A program made the position numbers and the translations under genes. Below, one piece after another: positions 9,202-18,399 of a DNA stretch of 33,047 nt. Numbering within the stretch: the first letter of the stretch is position 1; each line of letters begins with the position of its first letter. Origin of the DNA: Basidiobolus meristosporus CBS 931.73 (lineage: Eukaryota; Basidiobolomycota; Basidiobolomycetes; Basidiobolales; Basidiobolaceae); assembly GCA_002104905.1 (NCBI GenBank), contig MCFE01000824.1, positions 1-33,047 on the forward strand. Direction: 5' to 3'. The notes below the pieces were generated by a model. That model did not search any database. It was not told the DNA's origin and saw only the letters and a list, made by a program, of their open reading frames with translations.

Positions 9202-9578
9202 TGTGGGTTATTACTGACTGTACTTGGTGAGTGGGAGAGCTTGTAGGTCAAGTCAGTACCACTTGGTTCAGAGTAGTTTCCAATAGAAGGTAGCAAGGTA
9301 ATAATGACTTGTGTTTATTTTGTCCAAATCCTCTTGTCCTCTCACTTGGTTCAATTGGGTAGATATATATATATCACTTGGGGGCTTAGATAATAGACAA
9401 TGTGTTATAAAATAGGGGTGTGAGCACCTTCCTGTCATGGTAAGTGTTCTAACTAGATTAGGGCAGGGATAGGAGGGAGGGCACGTGGGGGAATCATAGG
9501 GAGGATACTGGGGGACTTTGGGTAGGACTCTGGGGAGAACTCTTGGGCAAAGAGTGGGTACTGCATTTAGTACTCACA
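9202..9578 (-). repeat. Gy1 5' LTR
   Basis: 377 bp; starts (minus strand) TGTGAGTACT at 9578 and ends at 9202 with CCCACA. Contains a TA-rich tract (near 9363-9374) and a TTATAAAATA stretch. Pairs with 2823-3199 and with the 387-bp LTR of the second copy at 31539-31925. Confidence 0.93.
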
Positions 9579-9860
9579 GACATCACTCTGGGTAGAGAAC
9601 CATCCAGAACTCTGTAGAGGAGGGAAATGTATGACAGACTTAGCTTATACAGGGGAGGATTGTCAGAGATTAGTATGTATTACAGCTTATAGGAAGCCAA
9701 GGAATAGTATGCTTAGCAGGAAGCAGAAGCTCTACAATGACATACTCAATCACTTCAGAGTGAGGGTAGAGCATACATTTTAATATCTGAAGTGATTCAA
9801 CATTTTGGCAGGTAAATACCAAGGAAAGTCATATGTAGGAGAAAACAGCAGAATAGGTAA
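9579..9860 (+). pseudogene. PIF/Harbinger-like DDE transposase, 3' part
   Basis: Starts with the right target duplication GACAT (9579-9583), whose GAC is the codon of the catalytic Asp seen at 2818. After a frameshift and a TAG, the frame from 9631 reads DLAYTGEDC, AYRKPRNSMLSRKQKLYN and HFRVRVEHTF. This fits the end of DDE_Tnp_4 transposases, where R-V-E carries the catalytic Glu (GAG, 9769-9771). TAA directly after HTF and a TGA four codons later break the tail (FNILAGKYQGKSYVG). Continuous with 2228-2822 once Gy1 is taken out. Confidence 0.75.
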
Positions 9861-10149
9861 ATATTTATGATACTTATCAATGCACAGTATATTCATACAT
9901 GACAACTTTTACTGAGAGAAATGTGTCTGGAGCATTATGAAGAGTAAATAAAGCAATGAAAGCACTATTCTGAGCAACAAAAGTAAAATTGATTAAAATT
10001 ACCAATAACAATATCCTACCACTAGTATTATGGTAGAAATTATAGTGCCAGATAGCACCATAGAGTGTCAGATTGATCTGGCACTATAAGCGGGATGGCA
10101 CTACATGGCACTATCCAACTGAACAAGTCAAACATCAGAGAAATACTGT
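9861..10149. other. Non-coding flank with TGGCACTAT motifs
   Basis: No gene is seen. From 10046 to 10130 the motif GGCACTA or its reverse complement occurs several times, and the stretch ending in GGCACTATCCAACT resembles 960-990 of the fold-back repeat. It may be the subterminal region of the Harbinger-like element or an end of the same repeat family. Confidence 0.45.
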
Positions 10150-10449
10150 TTAATACATGGCCAGTATAATCCTTCTCCCTGCAGGGATCTGAACCCCCTT
10201 ATAGGTTTTTCTGTATCTTATATGTATGATTGCGCATTCAGTGACATAGAAGTTGTCTGGTACTAAGGACAAGTTGTGTTATACTTTGACAATGTTGTCC
10301 AAATAACAATTAGTTGCTTGCTGCATCCTACCAAACTCTGTGCTACTTGACTGATTACCAACACATTGGAGCTGCTTAGCTTCTTAATGCCAAATGCATA
10401 GGTGTCTCTGTGTGCACGCCAGTCCTCAGTATTTTCCCACTCTTCCTGG
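10150..10449 (-). pseudogene. Fragment of Tnp2-type transposase (CACTA-like family)
   Basis: The stretch aligns collinearly with about 20090-20400 of Cac-A, for instance around CACACATTGG, GCTGCTTAGCTT and CATAGGTGTCTC. In Cac-A this part is the C-terminal half of the transposase, read on the minus strand. The fragment ends exactly at the 5' LTR of Gy2 (10450). The matching remainder is not found after the 3' LTR (16517), so the flank was rearranged after insertion. Confidence 0.6.
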
Positions 10450-10830
10450 TGTTATGATTCAACACTTGAGTGTCTGAGCTAGATCAGTCTTTAGTCAAAT
10501 CAATGTTTCATGCATAGTCTATCAGTCTATCAGTATTTTCTATTAAATTGGTAGAATCAGTCAGCATATGAAGTCAGAAGATCCTTATCAGTCAGATATA
10601 TATATATATAACATAGGATCCAATTGGTTGATGGTAATGCAATCCAATACGTCATCAGCCACATTCTACATTAGGAAATACAATTAGTTAACAATTACTC
10701 AGTATTTGATCTGGCAAAATGTATATAAGAAGCTATTAGAACCTCAACAAAGATCAGTTCAAGTTTTAGTGAATACAATACTAGCAAAACTCCTTATTCC
10801 TCTACAACTCTTATACCAAGACTTTTAGCA
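10450..10830 (+). repeat. Gy2 5' LTR
   Basis: 381 bp from TGTTATGATTC to CTTTTAGCA, alignable over its length with 16151-16517 and 12467-12838. It carries TATATAA at 10722-10728 and a run of TA dinucleotides near 10602. It is followed by TTGGTAGCTG, a plausible primer-binding site. Confidence 0.88.
10721..10729 (+). promoter_or_regulatory. Likely TATA box of Gy2 LTR
   Basis: GTATATAAG lies about 100 bp before the LTR end. The same box is present in the 3' LTR (16410-16418) and, slightly changed, in the fragment at about 18270, but reads GTATATTAG in the solo LTR at 12467-12838. Conservation across LTR copies supports a promoter role. Confidence 0.5.
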
Positions 10831-11570
10831 TTGGTAGCTGCAATAACCAGAGACCTCCCTCCTGAAGAAAGAAGCAGCCTCCCTCAAGATGTTGGATATT
10901 CAAGAATGGAAGAATGGTATGCTGAAAGCCCTGCAACTATTAGAGCAATGATATATCTGGACCAGCAAGTCAACTGGGGATCAACTGTGCTTTTTGTAAA
11001 CAAAAAGGATGGAATGCTTAGGGTGTGAATTTACTGCAGAACCCTAAACTCAGTGATTATGAAGAATAAGTTCTCCATACCTTAGATTGATGAGCCTTTG
11101 GACTAACTCAATAGAACCACTACAATCAGTATGCTTGACCTTATGTCAGGATGCAACTAGAATTGAGTGAAACCAGAAGATATCCCTAACAGTGCATTCA
11201 GAACTGGAAATGGGCAAGTAGTTAGCCATGAATTTTGGCCTTACCAATGCCCCTGCAACATTCACAACCTTGATGCAAGCCATCTTCCAGGAATACATAG
11301 ACAAGTCTGTGGTAATCTACCTAGATGACATATTAATATTCAGCAAGACACAATAGGAACACTTGGTGCACAATGAAAAGATCTTGAAGAAGCTAAGTGC
11401 TCAAGCTATAGGGCCAGTTAGCAAAGTGCAAGTTCTCTGAGAGACAAGTTGAGTGTTGAGGACACACAGTAACTAGCACAGGAGTGACCTCAGAACCCAC
11501 AAAGGTGGAAGTTATTAAAAATCTCAAGCAGCCCCATGGCATTTCAGAGCTCAAATCATTTCTTGGAATG
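10831..11570 (+). pseudogene. pol: Gy2 reverse transcriptase, 5' part of pol
   Basis: The frame from 10831 is open to 11028 and reads WYAESPATIRAM, VNWGSTVLFVNKKDGMLRV, the start of the RT domain. Decayed motifs follow: RTLNSVIMKNKFSIP, LDLMSG, then [11 protein letters not shown], and [13 protein letters not shown] near 11310-11350, where the YLDD box is intact. Several frame changes and stops are needed to read them. The sequence stops at an FLGM motif, where Cac-D is inserted after ATG (11568-11570), and resumes at 14128. Confidence 0.85.
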
Positions 11571-12466
11571 CCCTAAGAAAAATAACTTGGTCCTGTGGGT
11601 GGATCCAATGCAGATCAGGCATCAGGATCCCACTTAGAGACTGTGATAATACCAGCAGCTTGGAGTTAGTGACCCTCTTGACTATCTTATGATGGGATCA
11701 TGATGATGTTTTGCTAACTTTAATGCCCAATAATGCTTTAAAACTTGACAAGATATGGTTGATACTGTGACAATAACTGCAAGGCATTGTTGCAGTCTAA
11801 TTGCGCTCTACCACTATTTTAAGTAGATCCTACTGGCTAGGACATCCAAATTCCTTATATGGCAAGTGCTTATGCCAAAGCCTAAAGTTCAAAAGACATT
11901 AAAGATCTGTGAAACTTTTGAGTGCAATAATGAACAATATGCTAATATTCAAGAGGCTGCCAGAGCTTTTGCATGCCATATCCTTAAGGCTGGCATACCA
12001 TGGGCCCTTCAGAAGTGCAAGGCCAAGCAGAATGCTCTTGACTTGTTCCATGAGCATAATCCTGGATTCAAACAGGCAAACATATTTTGGGCCAGCATTT
12101 GTATGCTAAGAAAGTATCTCAAGAATAGCAGAAGCAATCAAAGGCAGAAGAACAAGGGTGCTTTGGCTAAAAACCAGCAGCTTTCCCTAGAGCCCATTAC
12201 AAGCATGGCTGAAAGCTCCAGAAAGCATCAAAGAGACAACAGGTAGCTGGAAGAGTGCTAATTAGGGACAATCAGGCAGACATGCATGCACCAGCACATT
12301 GTTATCAAGGAAAAGCACAGTACCACTCAAAAAACAATCAGTCAAAGTAAAAGCAAAGGACCTGGCAGTGACAAAAACCAGCAGCTTTTACAGGAGCCTG
12401 TTACAACTACAGTTGAGTGCTCAAAACTAGCAACAAAGAAATGTCAGTTTGCCAGGAGGGTGCAAG

Positions 12467-12838
12467 TGTTAAGATTTACCACTTGAATGTTTAAGTCAGA
12501 TCAGTTTTTAGTTATATCAACTAGTTTAATGCTTAGCCTACCAGCATATCAGTGTTATCTATCAGGTCAGTAGTATTAGTCAGCATATGAATCAGCAGAT
12601 CCTTATCAGACAGAAAGAGCTATATTAGGTAGGTTCTTATTGGGTGATGACAATGCAATCAAATGAGTAATCTGCCACAACCAACATTAGGAAATATAAT
12701 CAGTCAGCTATTGATATTGCAAAATGTATATTAGAAGCTGCAGGAACCTCAATAAAAATCAGTTCAAGTTCAAGTGAATACAATACCAGCTAAACTCCCT
12801 ATTCTTATACAACTCTTATTCCAAGACTTGTAACCCCA
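12467..12838 (+). repeat. Solo LTR of the Gy2 family inside Cac-D
   Basis: 372 bp, TGTTAAGAT to TAACCCCA, aligned with both Gy2 LTRs over the full length. It is flanked by the 5-bp duplication GCAAG (12462-12466 and 12839-12843), and gene X sequence continues on both sides. With no internal region present it is a solo LTR left by recombination. Confidence 0.88.
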
Positions 12839-13269
12839 GCAAGAGAGAAGCAGGCCAAAACAGTTCCATCATAGATGAATTTATCAAGGAAAAAAAATAG
12901 TTTGTTACAAGAAGCACTCAGACAATGTAGCAGTGAAAGACCTGGCAGTGATAAAGGTGAAGGTAAAGGGAAAAATACCTACCCAAGCCTGAGAAAGGGA
13001 CACATGCAAAAAAAACTGCTGTTGTTGCTAATTAATGCCACAAGCCTGGAACAGACTGAATTCCTTCATAGCCAAGAAGAATTACCAATAACAGAGCTGC
13101 TGTTTTCACAAGAGTTGGAAGTGCAGCCAGTGGAGCCACACTCAAGCAAGGTAGATGAGTTTGCAGAAAAGGCAATTTGTCTACCACAGCCTCTTCATCC
13201 TCTATTGTAGATAGAGTGGAGATCCCTGTGACAGACAAGGCTACAATGTCTAGAACTTGAAAGACTATC

Positions 13270-13640
13270 ACAATACCTTCAGTAGAATTTTAGAACATTA
13301 ATAGGAACACCAAGAGGTTGCAACACTTCTTCAAGAGCAGTGCTCAAGAAAACACACTTGTATATTGCAAGGATTTATTGCAAAGACTGGCTGATTGGGT
13401 GCTAGACCTTGCAGTGTAGGCTGAGGACCAGGGCATGTGGGAACCAGTGAATTAACGTTGCTTTCAGTGGAATCTTAGAACATTAATAGGCACACCAAGT
13501 GGTTGCCACACTTATTCAAGAGCAGTGCTCAACAAGATGCACTTGAATATTGCAAGGACTTATTGGAAAGACTGGTTGATGAGCAGCTAGACCTTGCAGT
13601 GCCAGCTGAAGACCAGGACATATGGGAGCTGGTGAATGAA
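13270..13640 (+). repeat. 185-bp direct duplication at the end of gene X in Cac-D
   Basis: TAGAACATTAATAGG occurs at 13291 and again at 13476, and the following sequence repeats with an offset of 185 bp. The first unit encodes QENTLVYCKDLLQRLAD and resembles Cac-C; the second encodes QQDALEYCKDLLERLVD and resembles Cac-A and Cac-B. Confidence 0.75.
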
Positions 13641-14127
13641 CAATGGCATGAAGCCATAGGGTTCCCACCAAAGTTGTGGAACCACAGCATTACAGCAGAA
13701 ATACTTATTGAGTTGTGGATTTTAATGAAGTTACTTGTCAAGTGTGGGGTTGGGCTGAATGTTAGTATGGGGTATAGGGACTCATACAGGTCAACACATT
13801 TGGCAATTAAGGTACAACTGAAGTTTCAACGTAAATAAATCAAATTGTATGCATGAAAAATAAGAGAAACAGTTGAGTCAGGAGGTAAGGAGTGTGAAAA
13901 AGAGGCAATAGCCAATCACTGCACAAAAATATAGGAGGTGATAGAGTTGCTATGATCAGAAAGTGAGCAAATTGGCAGGGAACCAATCAAAAGCCACATA
14001 TATATTGTTGTAATAATAATAAAATATGATTGTGAAATCTGGGATTCAATTATTTTTCAACAGTCACTGGACTTTAACTTTGTGACAGCCTTTTGATGGG
14101 ATTATTCCAATAATATTCATAGGGATG

Positions 14128-14545
14128 AATTCCTATTGTTAGAAATTTATCAAGTCCTTTGCAAGAGTTGTGTCTCTATTGACTGATATCCTCAAGACAG
14201 ACAACACCATGAAACCAGACATAGCCTACAAGACTTCATTTCAGTTGCTCAAGAATGAACTTGTTAAGCTGCTAAGCTTCAGTATATCAGACTTCAGCAA
14301 AGAGTTTACTCTCTGCACAGACACTTTGGATTATACAATTGGTGGAATACAGAGCCAAAAACATGAGGGAATGGAGTACCCAGTTGGTGTTGAATCCATG
14401 ACACTGAGCTCTGCAGAACAAAACTACCCAGGGCATTAGAATGAGATGCTGACCATTATACAGTGCTTAAAGACTTGGATATGTCACATTGAAGGAGTCA
14501 AGTTCACTGTGAAGACTTGTCATGCCTATCTTAGGTAAAGTTTTA
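14128..14545 (+). pseudogene. pol: Gy2 end of RT and RNase H, after the insertion
   Basis: Resumes the pol frame at the codon after the duplicated ATG and reads KFIKSFARVVSLLTDILK, then the 89-codon open frame 14170-14439. That frame contains FQLLKNELVKLLSFSISDFS and LCTDTLDYTIGGIQSQ, the first Asp motif of RNase H, and ends with SAEQNYPGH, close to the usual AERNYPxHEKE. A TAG in that last motif ends the frame, and the remainder (MLTIIQCLKTWICHIEG) is decayed. Confidence 0.82.
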
Positions 14546-14865
14546 CTCAGAAGGTACTATCTAGAAGACTGAAAAGATGGAGTGAATTCACACAGCAGAA
14601 AATTTGACCTGGTGATTGTTGCAATTTAAGAAGTGATTTGGATATAAGGAATTTATCCAGAAATGGTGATAATAGTTGAGCTGTTGTTTATTAATAAAGA
14701 AGCTCAGTATTTTTACATTTGTAGAAGTAATACAGCTGTAACACTACGTAAGGAGGGTTTCTCAATATTCAGGAGCATTCTGTAACAGTTTCAGGGTTAG
14801 TACATAATGCTTAGCAATAGTGCTAATTTGATCCTTACTATAAGGGAATGATCATAAGATCATAG
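14546..14865. other. Decayed or inserted sequence within Gy2 pol
   Basis: About 320 bp between RNase H and the integrase linker with no readable Gypsy protein. It may be strongly decayed pol or a small insertion. No termini or repeats were recognised. Confidence 0.4.
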
Positions 14866-16135
14866 ATCAAGAGAAAGTTGCAAAGTTAGAGCTGTATATT
14901 ATTACCACAGTGGCCAAGACACTCCTGATGAGGTAGATGAAGATATCACAAAGTTTATCTGGGATGAAGCTAGCAAATTTGTAGTGCACAATGAAACACT
15001 CTATCAAGCTGCTGATGGAAGCCCTATTGCATATTGCCCTTGTGTTGCTTGCCTGGATTTTATACACAGCCACATAATGGCTGGAGATATCCTGGAATTG
15101 AGGGTATTCATATTGTTGTAAAAGCTAGAGCATGGCAACCCAGAATGAAACAAGATATTGCATAGCTAGTGAATTCATGCCCAGTTGTCAAATCAACCAA
15201 GGCCAACCACAGAGAATTCCTGAACCTATTCCCTTGAAGGCAGTAAGACCACTTGTGAGAAAGGGAATTGAATTTATTGGAGACTGCCCACTACTATAAA
15301 ATGCAATTGCTGGATTTTAGTAGCATGTAATAATGCAACCAAATGGCTAGTGGTTAGAGCTGTACCAGTTGCCAGTGAACAAGAAGTGCAAGCTTCATCA
15401 ACCCTGAGATTCCTGATCAAGTTAACCTGCCTCATGGAAGCCATATCTGATAGGGAAGCAAGCTCAAGGCAAAAACACTGGAAGCCCACCTGGAAATGCA
15501 GCAGATCCAACATTTAGATACATTGGCATATCACCCTGTATCTAACAGAGTCACTAAGCGGCTTAATGGATTGTTTGGAAATATGCTGACCAAGTATGCA
15601 AATGGAGCTATAAGTACTTGTGATGAGTAACTTACCAAACACTGTTTTCCTGCAGAGTTAGGGTGCACAGCACTACCCAAAATTTGCTATTTTACATAGT
15701 GCATGGATGTGTACCAAGTATTCTAGGGGATCACACACAGCCAAAACCCACTGACAACCTGGAGGATGAACACAGTCAGCTTAGTAGATATAAACAGTTA
15801 GAACAAAAATGTCAGGAGGCACAGGCCAAAGAATCTCAAAGTGAAGAAAAAATGAAGCAGGGATTTGATAAGCATATATCACCCAAATCATTGACAGATG
15901 GGAACTTTGCATTGCTGAGAAGCAATACTGGAAAGAAATTTGAGCCACAATGAAGGGGACCTTTTAAGCTCATCAGAGAATGTCCATTTGCAACTTACAA
16001 ACTAGTGGACAAACTGGGGAATATCCCAGAAGATTTAGTAGATAGAAACAGACTCAAGATTGCAAGACTTTCCAACAATACTGAACCACAAGATATTGGC
16101 ATCACAGGTAAGGGATTCAGCAGAACCCTCTCAAC
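14866..16135 (+). pseudogene. pol: Gy2 integrase and C-terminal domain
   Basis: In changing frames the strand encodes DEASKFVVHNETLYQAADG and SPIAYCPCVACLDFIHSH (RNase H to integrase zinc region), GIEFIGDCP and LVACNNATKWLVVRAVP (core start), and MEAISDREASS, where the second catalytic Asp motif is still visible. Then comes the 96-codon frame 15663-15953, with a Lys/Glu/Gln-rich linker, and finally RGPFKLIRECPFATYKLVD and LVDRNRLKIA, the GPF-type C-terminal module. The same linker is found in the minus-strand pol fragment at 18400-19260. Many stops; inactive. Confidence 0.82.
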
Positions 16136-16150
16136 TTTGGTAGGGGAGAA

Positions 16151-16517
16151 TGTTGTGATCCACCGCTTGAATGATTAAGTTAGATCAGTTTTTGTCAGAT
16201 CAATCAGGTATCTGTCTGGCCCATCAGTGTATCAGTGTTATATATCAATCCAATAGCACTAGTCAGCAAATGAATCAGCAGATCCTTATCAGACAGGAAT
16301 AGATATATCAAGTAGGATCTTATTGGGTCATGATGATGCAATTAAATGAGACATCAGCCACAACCAATGTTAGGAAATACAATTAGTCAGCAAATGATCC
16401 GATAAAATGTATATAAGGAGCTGCTGGAACCTTAATATAAGTCAGTTCAAAATTTAGTGAATACAACACTGGCAAACTCCCTATTCCTCTACAACTCTTA
16501 TACCAAGACTTGTAACA
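16151..16517 (+). repeat. Gy2 3' LTR
   Basis: 367 bp from TGTTGTGATCC to CTTGTAACA, directly after GGTAGGGGAGAA. It includes the TATATAA box at 16411-16417. Clearly diverged from the 5' LTR, showing an older insertion than Gy1. Confidence 0.9.
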
Positions 16518-16990
16518 CATGCATAATTTATGGAAAATTCAGTAATCACGTTATTTCTTATGTGTATTTTAACACAACCAGGTCAAGGTCAGTATACTAC
16601 TGTGTAAGTTTTCCAATCTGTCCCTCTGATCCCTTTGCCAGGTTGCAACTAATACTTAGTACAACTCAGACAAAACTTATCCCCTAGCTTACAAGTGCAT
16701 TCCTCACCAGATATGTCAAGGCCAAATCTGTACAAGTTCTCTCCCAATGATTTTATTATGGCTCAAGCATATACAGCAAGCCTCTATACTAATATTTGAG
16801 TACTGCTTATTAATAGGCCAGAGATGAAAGCTTTAGAAAACTGACAGCAATGGAAGATTCCAAGTACAAAGTTGTAGCATGAGTTTTGCATCAATATGCC
16901 AGAAGAAATATGTGCATATCAAAAATGCTTGCACTTGATTGATATTACGCATGATACTTTCTAGCTTTGCTATACTTGTTGGACAGCATC
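16518..16990 (+). pseudogene. Second copy of unknown family F
   Basis: Aligns with the reverse complement of about 1620-2060: shared words include ILSTTQTK, SPNDFIMAQ and LLINRPEMKALEN, the last matching LLINLAELDTSGS. Only a 76-codon frame (16457-16687, starting inside the LTR) is open. No family was recognised. It abuts the end of the Gy2 3' LTR. Confidence 0.55.
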
Positions 16991-17029
16991 AGCTGTTTTT
17001 GATGTGTTATTACCTTAGTATGTTTTGAG

Positions 17030-17416
17030 TGTGAACCATATTTCTACACCTAGTGGCAGCACCTGGCTTGTTGAAGTATCTCTGATATTTCTTTCCACCA
17101 GTGCTGTTTTGTTACATATTAGGATCTTGCAGGTCTTGTGCAGGGTGCCATTTAGAGGTGAGATAGGTCACAATCCATCAGTGAGCCTTTTTCTTTGGAC
17201 AACTACTTGGCAGCCCCTGGTATACTCATATACATGTAGCACTATATGCCCTTTAGCTTGAATTACTTTTATATATGTACTCCCAGAAAAAAGTAAGCTT
17301 TTCACATTGTGTGCAAAAACTATTGCTGACAGCAGCAGAAGAGTGGTTTGCTAACTGCTTGCCTGTACATTTAGTGCCACAAGTGGTTATACATCTAAAA
17401 AGGCCATGCTGACAAT
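17030..17416 (+). mobile_element. Cac-E, fragment of the CACTA-like element (between its two genes)
   Basis: Aligned in the same direction as 22010-22620 of Cac-A with clear divergence: ATATTAGGATCTTGCAGG matches the ATAGTGGGATTTTGCAGG of Cac-A near 22132, and GCTGACAGCAGCAGAAGAG matches near 22533. It covers the 5' end of the transposase gene (minus strand) and the intergenic segment. It is cut at 17417 by another family terminus. Confidence 0.55.
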
Positions 17417-18193
17417 TGCTATGAAACATCATTGTGATAATTCATTCAAAAGGCCATCACAAAAAAGGAATCCAATGACTAAGAGCTATTGACCCCATCA
17501 GGCACTGTCCCAAGACCATTGACAAAAATTGTATTCAATATTTCATAAGAGACTTGGTCAAATCCGCTTATTGCAGAAAAGCATTATTGGCATTTGATTA
17601 GTTCTCTGCCAATCATCTAGCTTTCTAGTTCCCAGCACTGATTCATCTCCAGTGCTTCTGTACATTAATTGGCTATTGCCTCTTTTCATATGTTGCAATA
17701 TTGGACTATTTGATATTGTTCAGCAGCTAAAAATTTACCAAATAATTCTGGACTAGTCTTAGTTACTATGGGACTAACTTCAGCCCTAACTTTGCCACAT
17801 TCATTCTCATTGCTGTATGGTCAAGAACAAATTAGCACTAATACCAAACATTATGTACCACCCTAAAAATGCTAGAGAATGCTCCTGGGTGTTAAGAAAC
17901 CATCGTTACTTGGTGCTACAGTTGTATTACTCCTACAAAGGTATAAATACTGATCTTCTTTTTGAAAATGACACAGTTCAGCTATCAACATTATCTATAA
18001 ATGAGTTCCTTATATTCATACACTTCTTAGATTGCGACATTATACTTCTTACTCCCCAGCTCAACAAATACTCTTACCTTTCATGCATGCCAGTGGGTTT
18101 ATGTCCATTAGAACATCAGTTGTAATTTAACTATACATTTGTACTGACCTATTCAAATCCCTATACCAAGCACATACATTAATCCTAACCCAC
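17417..18193 (-). mobile_element. Cac-E2, terminal fragment of the CACTA-like element, inverted
   Basis: Starts with a family terminus (GCTATGAAACATCATTGTGA, then CAAAAGGCCATCAC), as at 26194. Sequence from 18075 to 18193 matches the end of gene X on the minus strand (compare 26510-26615). The distance between these parts is about 340 bp larger than in Cac-B. The extra stretch (about 17715-18070) matches nothing else here and may be a separate insertion; it holds a 102-codon frame (17817-18125) with no recognised motif. Confidence 0.55.
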
Positions 18194-18379
18194 ATGATGC
18201 AATCAGAAGAGTCATCAGCCACAACCTACATTAGGAAATACATTTAGTCAGCAATTGATCTGGCAAAATTTATATAAGGAGCTGCTGGAACCTCAGTAAG
18301 AATCAGTTCAGGTTTTGGTGAATACAATACTAGCTAAGCTCCCTATTCCTCTACAATACTTATACCAAGGCTTGTAACA
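18194..18379 (+). repeat. Partial Gy2-family LTR (3' half)
   Basis: About 185 bp matching the second half of the Gy2 LTR, with TTTATATAAGGAGC and the end CTTGTAACA at 18371-18379. The first half is missing. It follows gene X sequence of Cac-E2 directly. Confidence 0.75.
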
Positions 18380-18399
18380 CATATATATAGCATGGCTAT

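Larger units (their letters stand above)
2823..9578 (-). mobile_element. Gy1, full-length Ty3/Gypsy LTR retrotransposon (decayed)
   Basis: Two 377-bp LTRs enclose gag, protease, RT, RNase H and integrase in that order, all on the minus strand; RT before integrase is the Ty3/Gypsy order. LTRs start with TGTGAG and end with CCCACA when read in the element's direction. About 13 of 377 LTR positions differ by my manual comparison, roughly 3.4 percent, mostly transitions. The element is 6756 bp long and carries an additional long ORF between integrase and the 3' LTR. It interrupts a Harbinger-like transposase. Many stops, frameshifts and lost catalytic residues make it non-autonomous. A second copy starts at 31539. 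Confidence 0.93.
11866..13838 (+). pseudogene. Gene X of Cac-D (second gene of CACTA-like element), truncated
   Basis: Open pieces at 11866-12246, 12286-12466, 12875-13210 and 13503-13838 align with gene X of Cac-A and Cac-C. The first piece has IQEAARAFACHILKAGIPW and FKQANIFWASICMLRKYLK; the second and third have decayed copies of the tandem repeat (GPGSDKNQQLL, then ERPGSDKGEGKGK). The last is the conserved C-terminal block (SSAQQDALEYCKDLLERLVD to TAEILIELWILMKLL). The N-terminal part is lost through the internal deletion. The middle is broken by the solo LTR at 12467. The function is unknown; its position suggests the TnpA-like second gene of CACTA elements, which is an inference. Confidence 0.7.
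11571..14124 (+). mobile_element. Cac-D, internally deleted CACTA-like transposon
   Basis: The left end CCCTAAGAAAAAT and the reverse complement of the right end, CCCTATGAATATT, form an imperfect inverted repeat (11 of the first 14 bases match). ATG flanks both sides (11568-11570 and 14125-14127), a 3-bp target duplication as made by CACTA/EnSpm elements. Removing the element and one ATG rejoins the Gy2 RT reading frame. The interior matches Cac-A at both ends, but about 3.5 kb (Cac-A 19655-23132), containing the whole transposase gene, is missing, with the junction near 11867. It contains a solo Gy2 LTR. Confidence 0.85.
10450..16517 (+). mobile_element. Gy2, Ty3/Gypsy retrotransposon, deleted and split by another transposon
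   Basis: LTRs at 10450-10830 and 16151-16517 enclose RT, RNase H and integrase on the plus strand. Gag and protease are missing, since RT begins about 80 bp after the LTR. Pol is split between RT and RNase H by Cac-D (11571-14124). The 3' LTR is preceded by GGTAGGGGAGAA, a good polypurine tract. No target duplication could be seen between the outer flanks. Numerous stops show it is old. The RT motifs (LTNAPATF type) put it in a different lineage from Gy1. Confidence 0.88.

Noticed and set aside
17817-18125. 102-codon plus-strand frame
   Set aside because: Overlaps the end of gene X (minus strand) in Cac-E2 and an unassigned insert; no motif, composition unremarkable.
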